This document shows, piece by piece, positions 59,427 through 64,000 of a stretch of 64,000 nucleotides of DNA. The stretch covers positions 62,001 through 126,000 of the forward strand of contig NZ_QAOM01000005.1 in the NCBI RefSeq assembly GCF_003051085.1, in the 5' to 3' direction. The notes beneath the pieces were generated by a model. The model saw only the letters and a list, made by a program, of their open reading frames with translations, was not told the DNA's origin and did no database searches. Source of the DNA: Trichococcus patagoniensis. Lineage in GTDB: Bacteria > Bacillota > Bacilli > Lactobacillales > Aerococcaceae. The position numbers and the translations under genes were made by a program. Numbering within the stretch: position 1 is the stretch's first letter; the number at the start of each line of letters is the position of its first letter.

Positions 59427-60710
59427 ATGGTAAAAAGAAAACTGTATATCATTTCGTTAGATGCATTTGGTGCCAGTGACTTAGAATTTGCCAAGACGCT
59501 GCCCCATTTCCAGGAAATATTGAACAGAAGTGCACTTGTCAAAGAGGTGGAATCGGTTTATCCTTCTTTGACCTACGTAGCCCATACTTCGATCGCAACA
59601 GGGATGAATCCGAATCGCCACGGAATCATCCACAATACACATCGGCAACCGGAAAGGCAGTCTCCGGACTGGTATTGGTATGCCAAAGAAATAAAGAAGG
59701 CGACATTGTTTGATGTCGCAAAGAAGGCTGGTTATACAACCTGCGCTTTGCTTTGGCCAGTGACAGGGAAAAGTCCATCCATCGACTATAACCTCGCGGA
59801 AATTTTTCCGAACAGGCCATGGCAAAATCAAGTGATGGTTTCCGCTTTTGCATCCAGCACAAAATATGCGCTGGAGATGAACAAAAAATACAGTTCGTTG
59901 CGGAACGGCATTGCCCAACCGGAGTTGGATGAATTTGTCACGGCAATCGCGGTCGACACAATCAAAACGAAACAGCCAGATCTGCTGGCTGTGCATCTGG
60001 TCGATTTGGACAGCATGCGTCATCAATACGGCGTCTTGAGCGACCAATCGAAAGAAGCCATCGTCCGGATGGATCGCCATCTCGGCAAAATCATCGACGC
60101 GATGAAAGAAACGGACATCTATGAGGAAACCGTGTTGGCTATACTGGGAGATCATTATCAGATCGATACGCATACGGTCATCCGCCCGAACCACCTGTTT
60201 ATGGACAAAGGGTGGCAGACTTTGGATCGCAAAAAGAACATCAAGGACTGGAAAGTGCTGGCAAAAGCCGCGGATGGTGCTTGTTATATTTACCGTAAAG
60301 ATGTCAGTATCACCAATAAAATGATATTGGATGCATTGAAAGGGATTGAAGACCGGGTTGAAACTATCCATTCAGCCGCAGAAGCCAGAAAAATGGGAGC
60401 GGATGAGAATTGCCTCTTCATTTTGGAAGCGAAGGCGGGTTATTATTTTGAGAGCGACGTGCTGTATCCTTTCATGGAAAGCACCGCCAAAAACCTTCCC
60501 GACCGAAGACTGCATAGCGCAACGCACGGTTTCAGCCCGAAAAAGAAAAAATATGCCACGATGCTGATGGTTTCCGGACCCGGAATCGACAAAAACGCTG
60601 TTGTCGAAAAGGGCAGGTTGATAGACGAAGGACCGACTTTCCTGCATGCGATCGGACTGAAATTTCCGGAAGCAACGGATGGAAGGGTCATCAATAAAAT
60701 ATTTCTGTAA
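59427..60710 (+). CDS. Alkaline phosphatase superfamily / nucleotide pyrophosphatase-phosphodiesterase-like protein
   Basis: 427 residues. The metal-binding frame of this superfamily is visible: SLDAFGASDLEF near the N-terminus, the nucleophile region YPSLTYVAHTSIATGMNPNRHGI (about 42-64), AVHLVDLDSMRHQYG, and ILGDHYQIDTHTV. It lacks a signal peptide, so it is probably cytoplasmic. Similar proteins in Firmicutes are annotated as ectonucleotide pyrophosphatase-like or sulfatase-like; the substrate is unknown. GGAGG before ATG 59427. The NUDIX gene follows after 21 bp. Confidence 0.82.
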   Translation: MVKRKLYIISLDAFGASDLEFAKTLPHFQEILNRSALVKEVESVYPSLTYVAHTSIATGMNPNRHGIIHNTHRQPERQSPDWYWYAKEIKKATLFDVAKKAGYTTCALLWPVTGKSPSIDYNLAEIFPNRPWQNQVMVSAFASSTKYALEMNKKYSSLRNGIAQPELDEFVTAIAVDTIKTKQPDLLAVHLVDLDSMRHQYGVLSDQSKEAIVRMDRHLGKIIDAMKETDIYEETVLAILGDHYQIDTHTVIRPNHLFMDKGWQTLDRKKNIKDWKVLAKAADGACYIYRKDVSITNKMILDALKGIEDRVETIHSAAEARKMGADENCLFILEAKAGYYFESDVLYPFMESTAKNLPDRRLHSATHGFSPKKKKYATMLMVSGPGIDKNAVVEKGRLIDEGPTFLHAIGLKFPEATDGRVINKIFL

Positions 60711-60731
60711 TTAGGGGGATGTAATCACCGC

Positions 60732-61115
60732 ATGATCAAGGTAGTAGGAGCTGTAATAGAAAAAGAGGGCAGCATTTTTTGTGCCAAAAGAGGGCTGGGT
60801 AAGGCTTTGGCTGGCCTCTGGGAATTCCCTGGAGGCAAGCTTGAGGACGATGAGGCGGCGGAAGAGGCGCTTGTCCGGGAGATGGAAGAGGAGTTTTCCT
60901 GCCGAATCCTGGTCAAAGATAAGCTTCTCACGATCAAGCATCCATATGATTTCGGAACCGTAGAATTGACGACGCTTCTCTGTGAATTGTACGAGGGCGA
61001 ACCGCGATTGTCGGAGCATATGGAAATGCGTTGGGTGAAGATTTCAGAATTGCCCGAGTTGGACTGGGCGCCGGCAGATGTGCCTACGGTGGAGTTGCTG
61101 CTTCAACGATTGTAA
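60732..61115 (+). CDS. NUDIX hydrolase, 8-oxo-dGTP diphosphatase-like (MutT)
   Basis: 127 residues with a full Nudix box GGKLEDDEAAEEALVREMEEEF (about 36-57) and the MutT-type start VVGAVIEKEGSIFCAKRG. It probably cleans oxidised nucleotides from the pool. Probably co-transcribed with the phosphodiesterase-like gene. Confidence 0.88.
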   Translation: MIKVVGAVIEKEGSIFCAKRGLGKALAGLWEFPGGKLEDDEAAEEALVREMEEEFSCRILVKDKLLTIKHPYDFGTVELTTLLCELYEGEPRLSEHMEMRWVKISELPELDWAPADVPTVELLLQRL

Positions 61116-61191
61116 ATAGCAAGTAAAAATAATCCTGAATTGTAAAGATTATGCCACAATCTTTGCAAATCAGATTTTTTTTACTATGTAT

Positions 61192-61206
61192 ATGTAAGCG
61201 TCAACA
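61192..61206. promoter_or_regulatory. cre-like site (CcpA)
   Basis: ATGTAAGCGTCAACA matches the consensus WTGNAANCGNWNNCW at 14 of 15 positions. It lies about 425 bp before glgB. Confidence 0.4.
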
Positions 61207-61405
61207 TTTTCAATATGGTGGAATGCGTAGATTGTGAAATAGATAACTAATCCTGTCTGAGTGTTTTCATATTCTTATTTGTAAGTTAAACTTGAAAAAC
61301 GTTGTAACGATAAGCTTATTCGGATTATCTCTAATCACTTTCTAATTGAATGCTCATTTTTGTGATTCGGTTGGATCCTATATAGTGATATTCGTGTCTT
61401 TTATT

Positions 61406-61420
61406 TCCAAAGCGTTTACA
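61406..61420. promoter_or_regulatory. Second, weaker cre-like site
   Basis: TCCAAAGCGTTTACA matches 13 of 15 consensus positions, including the central AAGCG and CA end. It lies about 210 bp before glgB. Confidence 0.35.
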
Positions 61421-61630
61421 ATGTTGAATTTATGTAAAAAAGCCACGATGGATGATAGCTTATTACTACTAGTAAGAAAAACACCGTTCAATATATTTAT
61501 CATGATTTATGGCAAAATCATCTTTAAAATGGTATTATGGATATATATTAATGAAAGGGCCTGGAATGATTAAATATATCATTATTGGATCGTTTTGTTA
61601 CAGCAATATAATTGTAAGGAGAGTGTCTGG

Positions 61631-63541
61631 ATGAGTGCAAAAATGAACATACTTAAAGAGTTGGAAAAAGAGATGTATTTGTTCAACATCGGGGAACATC
61701 TTGAAAGCTACCGCTTATTTGGAAGTAAACAACGGACCGAAAACGGGATTGAAGGATGGCGTTTCACAGTCTGGGCGCCCCATGCAAAAAATGTTTCATT
61801 GGTCGGGGATTTTACTGAGTGGAAACCCGTAGAAATGCAAAAAATCGGCAAAACCGGAGGCTGGTCGCTCTTTACCGTGGATGCAGCACAAGGGGACTGT
61901 TACAAGTATTATATCGAGGACAAAAACGGCAAAAAGAAATACAAAATCGATCCTTATTCTTTCGCGTACGAAATTCCGCCAAAAGACGCCTCTGTCGTGT
62001 TTGATATGCCCGAGAAAAAATGGAAAGACGGCAGATGGGCCGCAAACAAAAAAAGAAAGTCCATCTACCAAAAACCGCTTAACATTTATGAAGTGCATTT
62101 CAGTTCCTGGAAAAAACATGAGGATGGCAGCTGGTATTCCTTTAAGGATCTTGCTGAAACGTTGATTCCATATGTGAAGGAAATGGGCTACACGCACATC
62201 GAATTCATGCCATTGATGGAACATCCGTTGGAAGCTTCTTGGGGCTATCAAATCACCGGGTACTTCGCGGTGGCTGCCCGTTACGGCAATTTGATTGAAT
62301 TGCGGGATTTTGTGGAAGAAGCGCATAAAGAAGGGGTCGGGGTCATTATGGACTGGGTTCCCGGACATTTCTGCAAAAATGATTATGCGTTAGCCAATTT
62401 TGACGGCACACCGACCTTTGAATACGCCGATCCGAATCGCGCCATCAACAATCGTTGGGGCACATTGAATTTTGACTTGGGCAAGGCGCAAGTGCACAGT
62501 TTCCTGATTTCGAACGCAATTTTCTGGCTGCAAGAGTTCCATTTTGACGGAATCCGTGTCGATGCCGTTTCGAATATGCTGTATCTTGATTATGATGAAG
62601 GTCCTTGGACACCGAACGAAGATGGCAGCAATCATAACAGACAAGGGATCGAATTCCTGAAGAAGATGAACACGAAAATTTTTGAGCGCCAGCCGGATAC
62701 TTACATGATCGCGGAAGAAAGCACTGCCTGGGCGAACGTCACGAAACCGATCGAGATGGGCGGCTTGGGCTTCAACTATAAATGGAACATGGGCTGGATG
62801 AATGATACCTTGCGTTTCTTCGAAATGGATCCGTTGTTCCGAAAAGACAATTTCAACCTGATCACCTTCTCATTTATGTATGCTTTCAATGAAAACTTTA
62901 TTTTGCCGATATCCCATGATGAAGTGGTCCACGGGAAACAGTCCCTTTTGGCCAAAATGCCGGGTGACCGTTATAAGCAGTTCGCGGGCTTACGGACGCT
63001 GCAAGCCTACATGATGGCTCATCCTGGTAAAAAATTGAACTTCATGGGCAACGAAATCGGACAATTCCTGGAATGGCGCTTCTACGATCAAATCGAATGG
63101 GGTGTCCTGAACAACGAATTCAATCCGGAGTTCCAACATTACATCAAAACGTTGAATCATCTTTACAAAGATACGAAAGCTTTGCATGAGGTCGATGATG
63201 CAAATACCGGTTTAGAGATTCTGGACGCTGACAATAGCTTGGAGTCAGTCCTTTCCTTCATTAGAACAGGTGAGAAACCCCGCGATTTCCTGATTGTCGT
63301 GTGCAACTTCACGCCTGTCGAGCGACGCAATTTCCGGGTGGGCGTACCATACGAAGGCCACTACGAAGTATTGTTGAATACGGAAATGCAGGAATTCGGC
63401 GGTACTTGGACGGAAAATCTTCCTGAAATGATCACTAGCCTCGATGGCATGAATCGCCAACCTTTCTCGATCGAGTTTACTTTACCCGCATTAGGAGTTT
63501 TGTTCATCAAACCAAAACGTGTTTTTGGTGTTAATAAATAG
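61631..63541 (+). CDS. glgB: 1,4-alpha-glucan branching enzyme
   Basis: 636 residues. N-terminal CBM48 ([20 protein letters not shown]) and a GH13 barrel with DWVPGHF, the nucleophile Asp in [12 protein letters not shown], the acid/base Glu in IAEESTAW, and SHDEVVHGK, ending in an all-beta C-domain. It makes alpha-1,6 branches in glycogen. ATG 61631 follows AAGGAGAG; the longer frame from 61595 is rejected. First gene of a glycogen operon continuing with glgC beyond the window. Confidence 0.97.
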   Translation: MSAKMNILKELEKEMYLFNIGEHLESYRLFGSKQRTENGIEGWRFTVWAPHAKNVSLVGDFTEWKPVEMQKIGKTGGWSLFTVDAAQGDCYKYYIEDKNGKKKYKIDPYSFAYEIPPKDASVVFDMPEKKWKDGRWAANKKRKSIYQKPLNIYEVHFSSWKKHEDGSWYSFKDLAETLIPYVKEMGYTHIEFMPLMEHPLEASWGYQITGYFAVAARYGNLIELRDFVEEAHKEGVGVIMDWVPGHFCKNDYALANFDGTPTFEYADPNRAINNRWGTLNFDLGKAQVHSFLISNAIFWLQEFHFDGIRVDAVSNMLYLDYDEGPWTPNEDGSNHNRQGIEFLKKMNTKIFERQPDTYMIAEESTAWANVTKPIEMGGLGFNYKWNMGWMNDTLRFFEMDPLFRKDNFNLITFSFMYAFNENFILPISHDEVVHGKQSLLAKMPGDRYKQFAGLRTLQAYMMAHPGKKLNFMGNEIGQFLEWRFYDQIEWGVLNNEFNPEFQHYIKTLNHLYKDTKALHEVDDANTGLEILDADNSLESVLSFIRTGEKPRDFLIVVCNFTPVERRNFRVGVPYEGHYEVLLNTEMQEFGGTWTENLPEMITSLDGMNRQPFSIEFTLPALGVLFIKPKRVFGVNK

Positions 63542-63599
63542 ATCTACAGATAGTTATGATGAGAAGGAGGGGAAAGGAAGAGGCATTCTTCCTGATACT

Positions 63600-64000
63600 A
63601 TGAAAAATCAAATGGTAGCAATGATATTAGCCGGAGGGCAAGGCACTCGGCTTGGGAAATTGACGCGCGAAACAGCCAAACCGGCCGTTCCGTTCGGCGG
63701 AAAATATCGAATAATCGATTTTGCTTTAAGTAACTGCGCTAACTCAGGCATCAATAAAGTCGGGGTAGTTACACAGTATCAACCTTTAGAATTGAATGAA
63801 CACATCGGCAACGGTGAATCATGGGGACTGAACGGCGGAGATGGTGGAGCGACTATTCTGCAGCCGTATTCGAGCGCAGATGGCGAAAAGTGGTTCAAGG
63901 GGACCTCGCATGCGATCTACCAGAACATCGCTTATATCGACAGATACAACCCGGAATATGTTTTGGTACTGTCCGGTGACCATATCTACAAGATGGACTA
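63600..64000 (+). CDS. glgC: Glucose-1-phosphate adenylyltransferase, N-terminal part (cut by window end)
   Basis: The first 133 codons are present. The nucleotidyl-transferase motif [12 protein letters not shown] and [18 protein letters not shown] are diagnostic, followed by [12 protein letters not shown] and [10 protein letters not shown]. It makes ADP-glucose for glycogen synthesis. The ATG at 63600 gives the usual [13 protein letters not shown] start, although the best ribosome site (AGAAGGAGGGG) lies unusually far, about 28 bases upstream; a nearer AGGAAGAGG is the likelier one. Confidence 0.95.
   Translation, partial: MKNQMVAMILAGGQGTRLGKLTRETAKPAVPFGGKYRIIDFALSNCANSGINKVGVVTQYQPLELNEHIGNGESWGLNGGDGGATILQPYSSADGEKWFKGTSHAIYQNIAYIDRYNPEYVLVLSGDHIYKMD

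Larger units (their letters stand above)
61116..61630. other. AT-rich upstream region of the glycogen operon
   Basis: No supported gene; a 75-codon frame at 61346-61573 has no ribosome site and no family. Two cre-like sites are listed separately. A clear promoter for glgB was not found. Confidence 0.5.

Overview
The window comes from a low-to-moderate GC Gram-positive chromosome, most likely a member of Lactobacillales close to Carnobacteriaceae (a Trichococcus-like organism is my best guess, not proven). Reasons: Firmicute-type AGGAGG ribosome-binding sites, frequent TTG/GTG starts, a streptococcal/lactococcal-type PurBox, NiaR with a NiaX niacin importer, ThiT, a CcpN/PpsR/PPDK operon, CaxP-like and yoaB-like cation ATPases, and branching enzyme followed by ADP-glucose pyrophosphorylase. 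It is almost entirely ordinary chromosome; no prophage, insertion sequence, rRNA or CRISPR array was seen.

Layout. 1-2.7 kb: two half-size chromate transporter genes, a papain-fold-like hypothetical and glutathione reductase. 2.9-12.2 kb: a cation-ATPase zone with a Mn2+-type (yybP-ykoY) riboswitch in front of a collapsed 453-residue P-type ATPase, an AT-rich stretch of decayed genes, an intact CaxP-like Ca2+ ATPase, and a second riboswitch driving an intact ATPase on the minus strand. 12.3-17.5 kb: purine permease with promoter and PurBox, a calcineurin-like phosphatase, tex and a SprT-like gene. 17.5-20 kb: a decayed ORF, tRNA-Leu(GAG), a PH-domain protein and an AT-rich orphan HsdR-N-like nuclease. 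20-25 kb: YitT, a TPP-riboswitch-controlled thiT, a uronate-dehydrogenase-like oxidoreductase and a YjdM/PhnA protein. 25-29.3 kb: the ccpN-ppsR-ppdK operon. 29.7-35 kb: SWIM/SNF2 helicase, two-gene ThrE exporter, YrrS-like protein. 35-38 kb: KdgR-like IclR regulator and KDG kinase with a matching operator. 39.5-48 kb: divergent aromatic amino acid clusters (aroE-aroK-tyrA on minus; aroF-aroB-aroA-aroC-pheA on plus). 48-64 kb: NiaR/NiaX, carbonic anhydrase, AEC permease, luxS, dehydrogenase, cdd, gloA, a GDSL hydrolase, a DUF4349 lipoprotein, phosphate transport, a phosphodiesterase-like enzyme, a NUDIX enzyme and the start of the glycogen operon.

Two things stand out. First, at least seven intergenic regions hold tandem arrays of short palindromes with a period of 52 bp (50-52), although the palindrome sequence differs between arrays. 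Two pairs share a core sequence in opposite orientation, at 24.7/36.4 kb and 36.0/49.4 kb. Second, the transcript leading into aroF-aroB-aroA-aroC-pheA starts with a 49-codon reading frame whose middle is almost solid Phe/Tyr/Trp and which is followed by an intrinsic terminator. This looks like a ribosome-mediated attenuator for the aromatic pathway, which would be unusual in Firmicutes. A discrete structured RNA with its own promoter and terminator (55.63-55.85 kb) could not be assigned to a family.

All positions come from reading the sequence by eye. Family assignments rest on motif recognition, and RNA structures were paired by hand.
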